A stretch of DNA of 64,000 nucleotides from DASXHZ01 sp036488085 (GCA_036488085.1 DASXHZ010000043.1:8289-72288), one strand, 5' to 3'. Positions 18,064 through 26,965 are shown, numbered from the stretch's first letter. Numbers and translations: made by a program. The notes: generated by a model not told the origin, from the sequence alone.

Positions 18064-18066
18064 GTC

Positions 18067-18852
18067 TCATTTCAGCCGCTGCGCGAGGAGCCACGTCGGG
18101 AGCTCCGGCTCGGCGTACGCGCGGTCCCAGGCATCATGACCGACGCCCGGGTACTGCGTGAAGCGTACGTTTCCGTGATGCGCGCGCAGCGCGACGAACA
18201 TACGACGCGACTGTTCGGCGGGGATGACGGGATCGTCGGCGCCGTGGAAGATCCACGTTGGCGTCGAACCGATCGCTGACGCAAAGGCATCGTACGGATC
18301 GGGAGCACGGAGGAGTTTCGCGATGTCCGGCGGCGGCTCGATCGGAAACGGATCGTCGGACTGCCGCACGACCTCGCCGCATACCGGAACGACCGCCGCC
18401 CAGCGCGAACGATGTCGCGCCAGGAACCAGACGCCGGCACCTCCCATCGAGATACCGGTCAGGTAGACACGTCTGCGGTCGCCGCGGAACTCCTTGATCG
18501 AGGCGTCGAGCGCCGCGAGCGCCTGTGTCTCGTTCTCGCCGTACCACTCGTGATCGAGAGGACACTGCGGAACGACGACGACGGCACGGTAACGGGCCGG
18601 ATCGCGCGTGAGGAACGCGGGGAGGCCGACCGTGAGCTGGCGAAGGTTGTCGTTGCCGCGCTCACCGCTGCCGTGGAGAAAGAGAATGACCGGCCAGCGC
18701 CGGAGCTTCGTGTAGCGCGGCGGCAGCCACACGCGATAGCGGTAGACGCGGCCCTCGACGGTGACGCTCCGCTCGAGGAAGTTCGCCTGGGGCGAACAGG
18801 TACCGACGACGAAGGTGAGCGCAAACGCGGCGAAGAATTGTCGCGCGATCAC
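18067..18852 (-). CDS. Alpha/beta hydrolase, carboxylesterase/PHB-depolymerase-like
   Basis: About 261 residues of alpha/beta-hydrolase fold. The nucleophile elbow is GISMGGAG (Ser), the oxyanion region is HGSGERG, the acid is likely the Asp in ADDPVIP and the His is in GVGHDAW. The N-terminus (FFAAFALTFVVGTC) is a signal peptide, with a cysteine at an almost lipobox position (GTC), so the enzyme is exported and perhaps lipid-anchored. The GTG start at 18852 overlaps the TGA of the upstream glycosyltransferase, implying translational coupling. The substrate is unknown; relatives cleave esters or peptides. Confidence 0.85.
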   Translation of the reverse strand: MIARQFFAAFALTFVVGTCSPQANFLERSVTVEGRVYRYRVWLPPRYTKLRRWPVILFLHGSGERGNDNLRQLTVGLPAFLTRDPARYRAVVVVPQCPLDHEWYGENETQALAALDASIKEFRGDRRRVYLTGISMGGAGVWFLARHRSRWAAVVPVCGEVVRQSDDPFPIEPPPDIAKLLRAPDPYDAFASAIGSTPTWIFHGADDPVIPAEQSRRMFVALRAHHGNVRFTQYPGVGHDAWDRAYAEPELPTWLLAQRLK

Positions 18853-19598
18853 TCGAACAGATCGTATTCCGCGACCGCCACCTGGTCCTCGGGCGCGGGG
18901 GTGTGGCGCCACGTCTCGAAGACGTGCAGGTCGAGGAGCACCAGGAAGACTTCCCGCATCATCCGGCCGCGGCTGACGAGACCATCGGCGAGGCCGCGCT
19001 TCGTCTCCTTCAGCACGTGGTTGAGGTTGTGGATGACGGTGTGCCGCTGGCGGTAGCCTTCGCGCGAGCAGAAGCAGTTGAGCGCCGCTTCGATCTTGTA
19101 CGCAGCCTGATACTGCTGCGGGACCGCCTCGAAGACTTCGCGCGTCATGACGCGGATACCGGAGAGCACCGGACCGCACTGCATCTGCAGGTGAAAGAAG
19201 TTGAGAAGGGCTCCACGGTTGCGGACGCCGATGTTCATGTCGCATTCGCCGCGGAGCACGGGAGCCACCAGCGCCTCGATGTGCGCATCCGCGACGTTGT
19301 ACATGTCGCCGTCGACGAAGAAGAGGACGTCGTGCGACGCATTGTCGACGCCGACGCGCATGGCGTAGCCCTTCCCCTGGTTCTCGCGCAGGGCGATCGT
19401 CTTGACGTCGAGCGAGCGCGCGATCTCCACCGTACGGTCGGTCGACCCATCGCTGACGACGATGATCTCGTCGATCAGCGGCGAAGCCTGGAGCCCGCGC
19501 ACGACGTCGGCGAGCGTCCCTTCTTCGTTATATGCGGCGATGATCGCGGAAGTTCCCACGTGTCCCTTGTTCGAGCTTGCCTGCAACCGGCACACCAT
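18849..19598 (-). CDS. Glycosyltransferase family 2
   Basis: About 249 residues, one GT-A domain. Motifs: SAIIAAYNEEGTLADVVRGL, IIVVSDGSTDRTVEIAR and the metal-binding DxD-like VDGDMYNV. The C-terminal part (LLDLHVFETWRHTP) lacks transmembrane segments, so it is probably cytosolic or peripheral. The reaction would move a sugar from a nucleotide or dolichol/undecaprenyl donor to an unknown acceptor. The ATG at 19598 is preferred (MVCRLQASSNKGHVG); ATG 19613 and GTG 19559 are alternatives. It overlaps the downstream hydrolase by 4 bp, so the pair is an operon. Confidence 0.87.
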   Translation of the reverse strand: MVCRLQASSNKGHVGTSAIIAAYNEEGTLADVVRGLQASPLIDEIIVVSDGSTDRTVEIARSLDVKTIALRENQGKGYAMRVGVDNASHDVLFFVDGDMYNVADAHIEALVAPVLRGECDMNIGVRNRGALLNFFHLQMQCGPVLSGIRVMTREVFEAVPQQYQAAYKIEAALNCFCSREGYRQRHTVIHNLNHVLKETKRGLADGLVSRGRMMREVFLVLLDLHVFETWRHTPAPEDQVAVAEYDLFE

Positions 19599-19649
19599 AC
19601 CAGAAGGCCGCATTCCCCGGCTCCTCTCTTGCACATTACGCGCGAGCCG

Positions 19650-20144
19650 ATGAAACGTTCCCTGACCCTGGCGGTATTGCTCACGATCGCATGTATTGCC
19701 CTCGCGGTCGCCAGCCTTCTCACGACCGGCTGCGCCTCGGTTCTCGACATCCAGAATCCGACATATTCGGTCCGCGACATCCGTCCCCACGTGTCGATCG
19801 CAATCCCTCTCCGAGCGTCCTCGATAGACTTCAATTTCATGCTCGGAGTGGACAATCCGAACCGGGTCGCGCTCCCGGTCGAACACCTCGACTTCGATCT
19901 CTTCGCGAACGACACGCACCTCGTCTCAGCCGTCAGCCGGGAGCGCGTCACCATCCCGGCGCACGGTTACGGCGAGGTCCCGCTGCGCGCCCGCGTCGGC
20001 TACACCGAGCTCCACGACGTCTGGAACACGGTCGTCGACCTGGTCACCGGCAACCGCGCCCACTACCGCCTCGCGGGGAACGCGTACTACGACACGCCGA
20101 TCGGCGAGCGCCGCTTCCCCGTTTCGGTCGTCACGACGCGATAG
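19650..20144 (+). CDS. LEA type 2 (WHy-domain) lipoprotein
   Basis: A 164-residue lipoprotein with signal MKRSLTLAVLLTIACIALAV and a lipobox LTTGC near residue 26. The mature domain is a LEA14/WHy-type beta-sandwich: IDFNFMLGVDNPNRVALPVEHLDFDLFAND, with the NPN motif typical of the family, then VPLRARVGYTEL. The frame is open upstream but the signal peptide fixes the start. Proteins of this type are linked to desiccation or envelope stress, though few bacterial ones have a known role. It is 12 bp ahead of the MFS gene and may share its transcript. Confidence 0.85.
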   Translation: MKRSLTLAVLLTIACIALAVASLLTTGCASVLDIQNPTYSVRDIRPHVSIAIPLRASSIDFNFMLGVDNPNRVALPVEHLDFDLFANDTHLVSAVSRERVTIPAHGYGEVPLRARVGYTELHDVWNTVVDLVTGNRAHYRLAGNAYYDTPIGERRFPVSVVTTR

Positions 20145-20156
20145 CATGTCGCGCGC

Positions 20157-21398
20157 TTGAAGCGCCGCTGGTTCGTTCCCGCAGCCGCCGGAGTGCTCTA
20201 CTTCTCCGAAGGGCTGCCGTACGGGATCGTCAAAGAGTTCGTGCCGATGTACCTCCGGTTCCGGCACGTCGACCTGACGAACATCGGACTGCTCAACATC
20301 GTCGGCTTCGCGTGGACGCTCAAGTTCCTCTGGTCGCCGCTGGTCGACACCTTTGGCGCGTACCGGCGATGGATCTGCGCGGCACTCGTTGGGATCGCCA
20401 TCGCGCTCTTCGGGATGGCTTCGGCGATTCCCGGTCCGCTCTTCTATGGATGCGTCGCGCTTCTTGCTCTCGCGTCGGCGACGCAGGACATCGCCGTCGA
20501 CGCCTTCACGATCCGCGCGACGCCGCACGACCTCCTCGGCCCCGTCAACTCGATCCGCGTGACCGCATACCGGATCGCACTGACATCGCCCGGCATTCTC
20601 GCCGTCCTCGCCCAGCGCGCCGGATGGGGAGCCGCGTATTCGACCGCGGCGGGCATCGCGCTTCTCATTCTCTTGACCTCATTCGGCCTGCCCGACGACC
20701 GCGGGAGCCGCCTCCTGGAGGAAACAAATCCCTCTCCCGGCGGGAGAGAGGGGCCCGAAGGGCCGGGTGAGGGGCGTGCCACCGCGACATCGTTCATCGC
20801 GGCATTCAAACGGTGGCTGACACGCCCGAGCGCGGGGCTGCTGCTCACGATCGCGTTCACGTACCGTCTCGGCGAGTTCGCGGTCGTCTCGATGACCAAG
20901 CCGTACTGGGTCGACCGCGGCTACTCCCCCGCCGAGATCGGGACGATCACCAGCATCATCGGTGTGATCGTCAGCATCGCCGGTGCGATCGCGGGAGGGG
21001 CAATCGTGGCGCGCATCGGCATCTGGCGCAGCCTCCTCTGGCTCGGCTTAGCGCAATGCCTATCGAATCTCGGCTACGCGCTCGTCGCCACGTTCCACGC
21101 CGGACGCTGGTCGATCTACGCCGCCGCAATCACGGAGAACCTCGGCTACGGCCTCGGCACCGCCGCGTTCCTCGCGTTCCTCATGTCGATCTGCGATCGC
21201 GAGCGCGCCGCCACCGAATACGCGCTGCTCTCCGCCGCCTACGGGCTTACCGCAACGATCATCTCGAGCGCAAGCGGTTACATCGCCAAGCACGCGGGAT
21301 ACACCGCGTACTTCTGGCTCACGGTTCTCCTCGGCATCCCGGCTCTCTTGTTGCTCCCGACCATTCGCGGCTATGAGACACAGGATCTTCACGCCTGA
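20157..21398 (+). CDS. MFS transporter, AmpG-like
   Basis: A 413-residue membrane protein of about 12 transmembrane segments in the AmpG/PAT part of the major facilitator superfamily: the opening GVLYFSEGLPYGIVKEFVP and later LKFLWSPLVDTFG are characteristic. AmpG proteins import muropeptides; the substrate here is not proven. It starts at TTG (20157). The central loop between segments 6 and 7 contains an in-frame palindromic element (20730-20775, peptide NPSPGGREGPEGPGEGR). The 3' end overlaps the start of rsmE by 26 bp. Confidence 0.88.
   Translation: MKRRWFVPAAAGVLYFSEGLPYGIVKEFVPMYLRFRHVDLTNIGLLNIVGFAWTLKFLWSPLVDTFGAYRRWICAALVGIAIALFGMASAIPGPLFYGCVALLALASATQDIAVDAFTIRATPHDLLGPVNSIRVTAYRIALTSPGILAVLAQRAGWGAAYSTAAGIALLILLTSFGLPDDRGSRLLEETNPSPGGREGPEGPGEGRATATSFIAAFKRWLTRPSAGLLLTIAFTYRLGEFAVVSMTKPYWVDRGYSPAEIGTITSIIGVIVSIAGAIAGGAIVARIGIWRSLLWLGLAQCLSNLGYALVATFHAGRWSIYAAAITENLGYGLGTAAFLAFLMSICDRERAATEYALLSAAYGLTATIISSASGYIAKHAGYTAYFWLTVLLGIPALLLLPTIRGYETQDLHA
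20730..20775. repeat. In-frame palindromic element, family P1 (copy a)
   Basis: A 46-bp element with two hairpins: CCCTCTCCC/GGGAGAGAGGG and GGCCC-TTC-GGGCC in the opposite orientation. It is almost the same as the copies at 40167-40212 and 49251-49294. It lies in the loop between the two halves of the MFS transporter, in frame, and is read in a different frame from the other two. Confidence 0.9.
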
Positions 21399-22083
21399 AC
21401 CGTTCGCACCCGGCGACCGGATCGCGATTCGCGGCGACGAGCTGCATCACTCGCTGCGCGTCGTCCGCGTTCGCGAGGGGGAAGAGGTCGAGCTGTTCGA
21501 CGGGAAAGAGGCCGCCGCGCGCGGCGTGGTCACGAAGGCCGACCACGACGAGCTCGTGGTCAACGTACTCACGATCATCGACGCGCGCGAGGCGCATGTC
21601 TCGATCACCCTCGCGATGTCGATCATTGCGCTCGACCGATTCGAGCTCGTGCTGCAGAAGGCGACGGAGCTCGGCGTCCGGTCGATTCTTCCGATCGTCA
21701 CCGAACGTGTCGAGATCCGGCCAGAGCGTTACCGCGGCAAGCAGGAGCGATGGGAGCGCATCGTCTTCGAGGCGGTGAAACAGTGCGGCCGCGCGCGGCT
21801 GCCGCTGCTCGAACCGCCCGTGCCTTTCAGCGAAGCCATCGAACGTCCCGGCGCGAAGATCATGTTCGATGCCGACGTTGAGCCATCGCCGCCCCTCGCA
21901 CCATCGCCCGAGCTGGCAATCCTGTTCATTGGCCCCGAGGGCGGATGGAGCGAGACGGAGCTGGAAATTGCTCGCGCCGCGGGAGTGCGATTCCGAAAGC
22001 TCGGCTCGCGCCGCCTGCGCGCGGAAACGGCCGCGATCGTTGCAATCGCAAGGGTTCTCGCCGAGTCGGGCGAGCTGGATTAA
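21373..22083 (+). CDS. rsmE: 16S rRNA m3U1498 methyltransferase
   Basis: A 236-residue SPOUT methyltransferase that methylates N3 of U1498 in 16S rRNA with S-adenosylmethionine. N-terminal PUA-like part: MRHRIFTPEP, then GDELHHSLRVVRVREGEEVELFDG. The SPOUT half has the family signatures LVLQKATELGVRSILPIVTERV, ILFIGPEGGWSETELE and LGSRRLRAETAAIVAIA, which makes the trefoil knot. It overlaps the upstream MFS gene by 26 bp and is followed 39 bp later by citrate synthase, so one transcript is likely. In many bacteria rsmE follows prmA in the heat-shock operon; here they are 3 kb apart on opposite strands. Confidence 0.95.
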   Translation: MRHRIFTPEPFAPGDRIAIRGDELHHSLRVVRVREGEEVELFDGKEAAARGVVTKADHDELVVNVLTIIDAREAHVSITLAMSIIALDRFELVLQKATELGVRSILPIVTERVEIRPERYRGKQERWERIVFEAVKQCGRARLPLLEPPVPFSEAIERPGAKIMFDADVEPSPPLAPSPELAILFIGPEGGWSETELEIARAAGVRFRKLGSRRLRAETAAIVAIARVLAESGELD

Positions 22084-22122
22084 GTGATAGATTCGGGCAC
22101 CACTACGGAGGCACCAGGACAC

Positions 22123-23409
22123 GTGGCAGAGACACTCAGCATCACAGACAACCGGACAGGAAAATCGTACGAGCTCCCGATCACCGACGGCACGGTGAAG
22201 GCGCTCGACCTCCGGAAGATCAAAGTCAGCGACGACGACTTCGGGTTGATGACTTACGACCCGGCTTTCATGAACACCGCGTCATGCCGCAGCTCGATCA
22301 CCTTCATCGACGGCGACAAAGGCATCCTCGAATATCGCGGCTATCCGATCGAACAGCTCGCGGAAAAGTCGACCTACCTCGAGACCGCATTCCTCCTGCT
22401 CTACGGACATCTGCCGTCGAAGGACGAGTTGTCAACGTGGGAGCGCGATATCACTCACCACACCATCCTCAACGAGAAGATGAAGGAGGTCCTCAACGCC
22501 TTCCGCTACGACGCGCATCCGATGGGAAAGCTCATCGCCAGCGTCGCGACGCTTGGAACGTTCTACCCCGAGGCCAAGAACATCTTTGACGTGGAATGCC
22601 GCGAGAGACAGATCCGGCGACTGATTGCGAAGATGATCACGATGGCGGCGTTCGGTTACCGCCACAAGATCGGGATGCCGTACGCCTATCCCGACAACGA
22701 CCTCTCCTACCCCGGCAACTTCCTCAACATGATGTACAAGACGACGGAGGTGAAGTACACGCCGAGCCCTGTGCTCGAGCGCGCCCTCGACGTGTTGTTC
22801 ATCCTCCACGCCGATCACGAGCAGAACTGCTCGACGAACGCCATGCGTGCCGTCGGCAGCTCCCACGTCGATCCGTACTCCGCCGTCGCCGCCGCCTCGG
22901 CCGCGCTCTACGGGCCGCTGCACGGCGGCGCGAACGAGGCCGTGCTCGAGATGCTCAACGAGATCGGCTCGATCAACAACGTCCCGGCCTTCATCCAGAA
23001 GGTGAAGAGCGGTGAGGGCGGACGCTTGATGGGCTTCGGCCACCGCGTCTATAAGAACTACGACCCGCGCGCCCGCATCATCAAGAAGGTGGCGTACGAC
23101 GTCTTCGAGGTGACGGGAAAGAGTCCGCTGCTCGACATCGCGCTGGAGCTGGAGCGCATCGCGCTCGAAGACGATTACTTCGTCAAACGGAAGCTCTACC
23201 CCAACGTCGACTTCTACTCCGGCCTGATCTACGAGGCGATGCGCTTCCCGTCGCCGATGTTCACGGTGATCTTCGCCATCGGCCGCGTGTCCGGGTGGCT
23301 CGCCCAGTGGGTCGAGATGCTCAACGACTCGGACCAGAAGATCGCGCGTCCGCGTCAGATCTTCACCGGCCCCGAGCGCCGCGACTACGTCCCGATCGAG
23401 GGGCGGTAG
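22123..23409 (+). CDS. gltA: Citrate synthase
   Basis: About 428 residues of type II (hexameric, GltA-like) citrate synthase, condensing oxaloacetate and acetyl-CoA in the TCA cycle. Catalytic residues are within the family motifs: LHGGANEAVLEML (His), GFGHRVYKNYDPRA (His) and NVDFYSGLIYEAM (Asp). The start is GTG 22123, giving VAETLSITDNRTGKSYELPI, with GGAGG about 11 nt upstream; the frame also has GTG at 22084. Length and start agree with E. coli GltA. It may be co-transcribed with rsmE. A truncated PIN gene follows immediately. Confidence 0.96.
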   Translation: MAETLSITDNRTGKSYELPITDGTVKALDLRKIKVSDDDFGLMTYDPAFMNTASCRSSITFIDGDKGILEYRGYPIEQLAEKSTYLETAFLLLYGHLPSKDELSTWERDITHHTILNEKMKEVLNAFRYDAHPMGKLIASVATLGTFYPEAKNIFDVECRERQIRRLIAKMITMAAFGYRHKIGMPYAYPDNDLSYPGNFLNMMYKTTEVKYTPSPVLERALDVLFILHADHEQNCSTNAMRAVGSSHVDPYSAVAAASAALYGPLHGGANEAVLEMLNEIGSINNVPAFIQKVKSGEGGRLMGFGHRVYKNYDPRARIIKKVAYDVFEVTGKSPLLDIALELERIALEDDYFVKRKLYPNVDFYSGLIYEAMRFPSPMFTVIFAIGRVSGWLAQWVEMLNDSDQKIARPRQIFTGPERRDYVPIEGR

Positions 23410-23410
23410 G

Positions 23411-23731
23411 TGGTGCGATATCGTCGATCACCGTCTCGAAATCCGATTCGGTCTCGAGATCCTCGGCACCGGGAAACGGCGCCGCCCACTCGAAGAGACG
23501 TTCGAGGCCATGCTGCAGGATGACCTGGAAGGTCGGATCATCGCATTCGACGAGTTGGCTGCGCACGAGGCCGCACGAGTCGCCGCCGAGCAGCGGCGCC
23601 GAGGACGCACGTTGGAGATCCGCGACGTGCAGATCGCCGGTGTGGCGCTCGCGCGAAAAGCGGCGATCGCAACGCGAAACGTGCGTCACTTCGAGGGACT
23701 CGGGATCGAACTGATCGATCCGTGGTCCTAG
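23411..23731 (+). pseudogene. 5'-truncated VapC-type PIN toxin
   Basis: The 107 codons after gltA read as the C-terminal two thirds of a VapC/FitB PIN-domain RNase: RLEIRFGLEILGTGKRR, LEETFEAMLQDDLEGRIIAFD, then LEIRDVQIAGVALARKAAIA, TRNVRHFEGLGIELIDPW. The first roughly 35-45 residues, with the first catalytic Asp, are absent; the reading frame begins instead in gltA sequence. No start codon precedes the conserved region until an internal ATG (23510). The partner antitoxin is also missing. It looks like a deletion that joined the toxin remnant to the 3' end of gltA. Confidence 0.8.
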
Positions 23732-24888
23732 CTGTACTCCACTAGATGCGACGCGAGGTAGTACCACACGATCGCCGTCGCAACCGCCGCGATCCATCGG
23801 CGCGGCCGTGTCGACGGCACGACGATAGCGCTGCTCACGATGTAGAAATCGCCGAGAACGCGCATGTACGCGACGTCTTCCGACCAGACCGCCGCCGGGA
23901 GGATGGCCGCCAACCCAGCATAGCCCACCCACGCGATCGCCCAGAGAGGAGCCGTGTTCCGCAAGCTGATCAACGTCAGAACAGCGATGATCAGCAGAAA
24001 AACGAGCTCAAAGAAGTGCATTCTGTGCGCGTGCCGCAGAGACGACGACTCGGCCAGCGCATGCCAGTATTGTGTGAATGGCACAGTGAACCGCGGCGCG
24101 GCCGCCCGCAACGCAATCGTTCCCCAATTTAGTTTCAGAATCGCCTGCCAGATCACAAAAACGGCCACCGGCAGTGCGAACACGACGATCGCCCTTCGCG
24201 ACCACAACCACTGTATGCCCCATGCGATCGCGAGCATGACGAATGTCTCTCGCGTCAGGATCGCGGCGGACAGCAGCACACTCGCCGTCCCGTAGCGTTT
24301 TCGAACGATCGCGAGCAGCGCGCTCACCGCAAAGGCACACGCGAGAGGCTCGCACAAGTCGCGCGACACGGAGTAGACGAAACCTGGGTAGAACGCGAGG
24401 AGCAGCCCCCACAGCGGATGCTGCGCGAGGCCGGTCGCGAGCAGCGCGCCGAGTCCGGCGAGCGCCGTCACGGCGCCCACGTTCACGATCACGAGCATCC
24501 ATGGCACGGCGGCCGGGCGGCCGAACGACAATGACCACACGAGCAACGGATAGCCAATGCGCTGCTGCCGGTAGGCGGGAACGTCAAGCGAGATGCCGAA
24601 CGCCGTCCGGCTTCGCGTGAACGGATCGAGCGCCAGTCGATAAAAGGCTGTGCCGTCATACCCGCCGACGTTCTGCACGGTCACCCCGGGCGGCACGCTG
24701 CGCGGATCAACGCTTTCGGACGAGAGCACGATGAAGCGCGACACGTCGTGTTGTCGCGCTGACCACAGCCTGAAAACGAAAATGCCGTACGCGACCGCGG
24801 CGATGGTGGCGGCGACGGCGGCCCACTTCGCTGGTGTGAGTCTGTGACCGGAGCGCATCGTCGGACCGAGCCGGGATTGTATTCGCAT
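23728..24888 (-). CDS. Polytopic membrane protein, GT-C-like glycosyltransferase
   Basis: About 386 residues with roughly 9-10 predicted hydrophobic segments. After the first one there is a periplasmic loop (NVGGYDGTAFYRLALDPFT, then RIGYPLLVWSL) typical of GT-C mannosyltransferase or Dpm1-like enzymes that use lipid-linked sugars. The pattern YDGTAFYRLALDPF is seen in acidobacterial and actinobacterial homologues; the reaction and product are unknown. Start is uncertain: ATG 24888 or ATG 24858; the frame continues upstream over a partial palindromic element (24957-24996), which argues against the longest form. The 3' end overlaps the PIN remnant by 4 bp tail to tail. Confidence 0.75.
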   Translation of the reverse strand: MRIQSRLGPTMRSGHRLTPAKWAAVAATIAAVAYGIFVFRLWSARQHDVSRFIVLSSESVDPRSVPPGVTVQNVGGYDGTAFYRLALDPFTRSRTAFGISLDVPAYRQQRIGYPLLVWSLSFGRPAAVPWMLVIVNVGAVTALAGLGALLATGLAQHPLWGLLLAFYPGFVYSVSRDLCEPLACAFAVSALLAIVRKRYGTASVLLSAAILTRETFVMLAIAWGIQWLWSRRAIVVFALPVAVFVIWQAILKLNWGTIALRAAAPRFTVPFTQYWHALAESSSLRHAHRMHFFELVFLLIIAVLTLISLRNTAPLWAIAWVGYAGLAAILPAAVWSEDVAYMRVLGDFYIVSSAIVVPSTRPRRWIAAVATAIVWYYLASHLVEYS

Positions 24889-24956
24889 ACTCTGCCGCCA
24901 CAGACGCGCCGAATCGCGAAGACGGCGAGAATGCATCTTCGCCGCGCGCGTACCTC

Positions 24957-24996
24957 CAGGTCCTTCGCTGCGGTGCGCAGCTTCGCGGCTCCACCA
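24957..24996. repeat. Partial copy of palindromic element family P2
   Basis: The segment GTCCTTCGCTGCGGTGCG plus a following CTTCGCGGCTCC matches one side of the longer palindromic element at 37590-37770 (GATCCTTCGCTGCGCTACG with GCTTCGCCGCTCC). The opposite arm is not visible, so this is half an element, in the spacer between prmA and the membrane glycosyltransferase gene. Confidence 0.5.
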
Positions 24997-25016
24997 CGCC
25001 GGCGATGAACGTCTGA

Positions 25017-25850
25017 CTAGGCCGGCAACTCGAAGAGGCCTGACCACCACTCGCCTTTTATCTTCGCGAAGGTGAGGTTTAGCGAGGCGCGTTTGGCGGA
25101 GGCGATGACTTCGTCGGCGCGGGTGGTGAGGATGCCGCTCACGATGAGGCGCGCGTGGGGGGCCATGCGCGGGACGATGCTCGGCAGCAGCGGCAGGATG
25201 ACGTCGGGGAGGATGTTCATCGTGATGACGTCGAACGTGCCGCGGACGATCGCGTCGGCGCCTCCGATGAAGAGCGGCATTTGCTCGGGGGCGATGCCGT
25301 TGCGGGCGCGGTTCTCGCGGAGGGCGGCGAAGGTGTCGACGTCGTTGTCGAAGGCGATGACCTTCGAGGCGCCGAGGCGGAGCATCGCTAGGGAGAGGAT
25401 GCCGGAGCCCGCGCCGACGTCCAGGCCGCGCTTTGCTTCGCAGTCCAACCTCTCGAGCAGTTCAATGCACATCGACGTCGTCTCGTGCGAGCCGGTGCCG
25501 AATGCCTGCTCCTGCGGGATGACCAGCGACAGGCGTTCGCTGTCGGGAGGGATCAGCGACGCGTCGGGCGCGACGATGAATCGTTCGCCGATCTCCATCG
25601 GCTCGAGCGACTGCTGATAGAGGTCGAGCCAGTCGACGCGATCGCGCTCCGTCGTCCGTAGCTCCACGGGCAGGTCGCGCATCGCGTCCAGAGCATCCTG
25701 ACGCGACGAAGCGTCATCGAAATATGCGTAGACGCCGTTGTCGTCCGAGGTGCTGCCGGTCGATGAGGTGAGAAACAGCCGCGACTGGACCTGTTCTTCG
25801 AGCACCGCATCGCTAGTCTCGAAGAGGATCTCGAGGATGTAGTCCTTCAA
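25017..25850 (-). CDS. prmA: Ribosomal protein L11 methyltransferase
   Basis: A 277-residue class I SAM methyltransferase that trimethylates ribosomal protein L11. Motifs are complete: QEQAFGTGSHETTSMCIELL, the SAM-binding LDVGAGSGILSLAML and the NILPDV motif (N/D-P-P-Y equivalent). The N-terminal part (about 1-70) is the family substrate-recognition region. Its start overlaps the dnaJ stop by 4 bp, so it is coupled to the heat-shock operon, as in Bacillus and relatives. Expression is probably under HrcA control with the chaperones. Confidence 0.95.
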   Translation of the reverse strand: MKDYILEILFETSDAVLEEQVQSRLFLTSSTGSTSDDNGVYAYFDDASSRQDALDAMRDLPVELRTTERDRVDWLDLYQQSLEPMEIGERFIVAPDASLIPPDSERLSLVIPQEQAFGTGSHETTSMCIELLERLDCEAKRGLDVGAGSGILSLAMLRLGASKVIAFDNDVDTFAALRENRARNGIAPEQMPLFIGGADAIVRGTFDVITMNILPDVILPLLPSIVPRMAPHARLIVSGILTTRADEVIASAKRASLNLTFAKIKGEWWSGLFELPA

Positions 25851-26962
25851 CTCGCGAAGAAGTCCTTCACCTTGTCGAACACGCCGCGCTCCGGGACCGT
25901 CTCGCCGTCGGCCGTCGCGAGCTGCTCGTAGAGCTTCCGCTGTTCGTCCGTCATGGACGACGGGATCCGCACGTTGACGTGCACGTAGTGATCGCCGCGG
26001 CCAGTGCCGTCGAGGAACTGCACGCCCTTGCCGCGGAGGCGGAACACCTGGTTCGGCTGCGTGCCGGTTCCGACGCGCAGTGTCTCTTTGCCGTCCAGCG
26101 TGTCGACCTTCACCTCACCGCCGAGCGCCGCACGCGTGACGCTGATGATCTCTTCGGAATGGATGTCGTAGTCGCGCCGCGTGAACTTGTCGTGCGGCTT
26201 GACCGAGATGAAGACGTAGAGATCGCCCGCGGGGCCGGCGTTGTACCCCGCTTCGCCTTCGCCGGCGACGCGGAGCCGGGAGCCGTCGTCGACGCCGGCA
26301 GGCACCTTCACGGAAATCGTTCTCTCTTCCTGCACGCGGCCCGCGCCGCCGCACGTCGCGCAAGGATCTTTGATGACCTTCCCTGCGCCGCCGCACTGCG
26401 GACAGGTCCGCGCCACGGCGAAAAAGCCCTGCGAGTAGCGGATCTGACCGCGTCCGAGGCAGCCGCTACAGGTCACCGGTTGCGTCCCGGGCTTCGCGCC
26501 CGAGCCGCTGCACGTCGCACAGGTCGCAACGCGCGGAACATTGAGCGTGATGTCCTTGCCGCGTACCGCGTCCTCGAACTCGAGCGTCAGGTCGTAGCGG
26601 AGGTCGTTGCCGCGCGCCGGCCGCGTCGGACGCCGCCGTGAGGAGCCAAAGAAATCGCCGAAGCCGAAGAGATCGCCGAGGATGTCTCCGAAGTCGGCGA
26701 ACTGATTCGGATCGAAGCCGCCCATACCGCTGGTGCCGGCGTGGCCGTAGCGGTCGTAGCGCGCGCGCTTCTCGTCGTCGGAGAGGATGCCGTACGCTTC
26801 CGCCGCCTCCTTGAACCTCTCCTCGGCTTCAGGATCGTTCGGGTTCTTGTCCGGGTGGTACTTCACTGCAAGCTTGCGGTAGGCCTTCTTGATGTCGTCG
26901 ATCGACGCACCTTTCACCACACCGAGCACTTCGTAGTAGTCGCGTTTTTCAGTCGTCGCCAT
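25847..26962 (-). CDS. dnaJ: Chaperone DnaJ
   Basis: A 371-residue class A J-protein that stimulates DnaK ATPase and delivers clients. J domain: KRDYYEVLGVVKGAS with HPD in YHPDKNPND; then a G/F-rich linker; then the four CxxCxGxG zinc repeats (CATCSGSG, CSGCLGRG, CPQCGGAG, CATCGGAG); then the C-terminal client-binding beta domains. It lies 3 bp after dnaK and overlaps prmA by 4 bp. Confidence 0.97.
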   Translation of the reverse strand: MATTEKRDYYEVLGVVKGASIDDIKKAYRKLAVKYHPDKNPNDPEAEERFKEAAEAYGILSDDEKRARYDRYGHAGTSGMGGFDPNQFADFGDILGDLFGFGDFFGSSRRRPTRPARGNDLRYDLTLEFEDAVRGKDITLNVPRVATCATCSGSGAKPGTQPVTCSGCLGRGQIRYSQGFFAVARTCPQCGGAGKVIKDPCATCGGAGRVQEERTISVKVPAGVDDGSRLRVAGEGEAGYNAGPAGDLYVFISVKPHDKFTRRDYDIHSEEIISVTRAALGGEVKVDTLDGKETLRVGTGTQPNQVFRLRGKGVQFLDGTGRGDHYVHVNVRIPSSMTDEQRKLYEQLATADGETVPERGVFDKVKDFFAS

Positions 26963-26965
26963 CGG

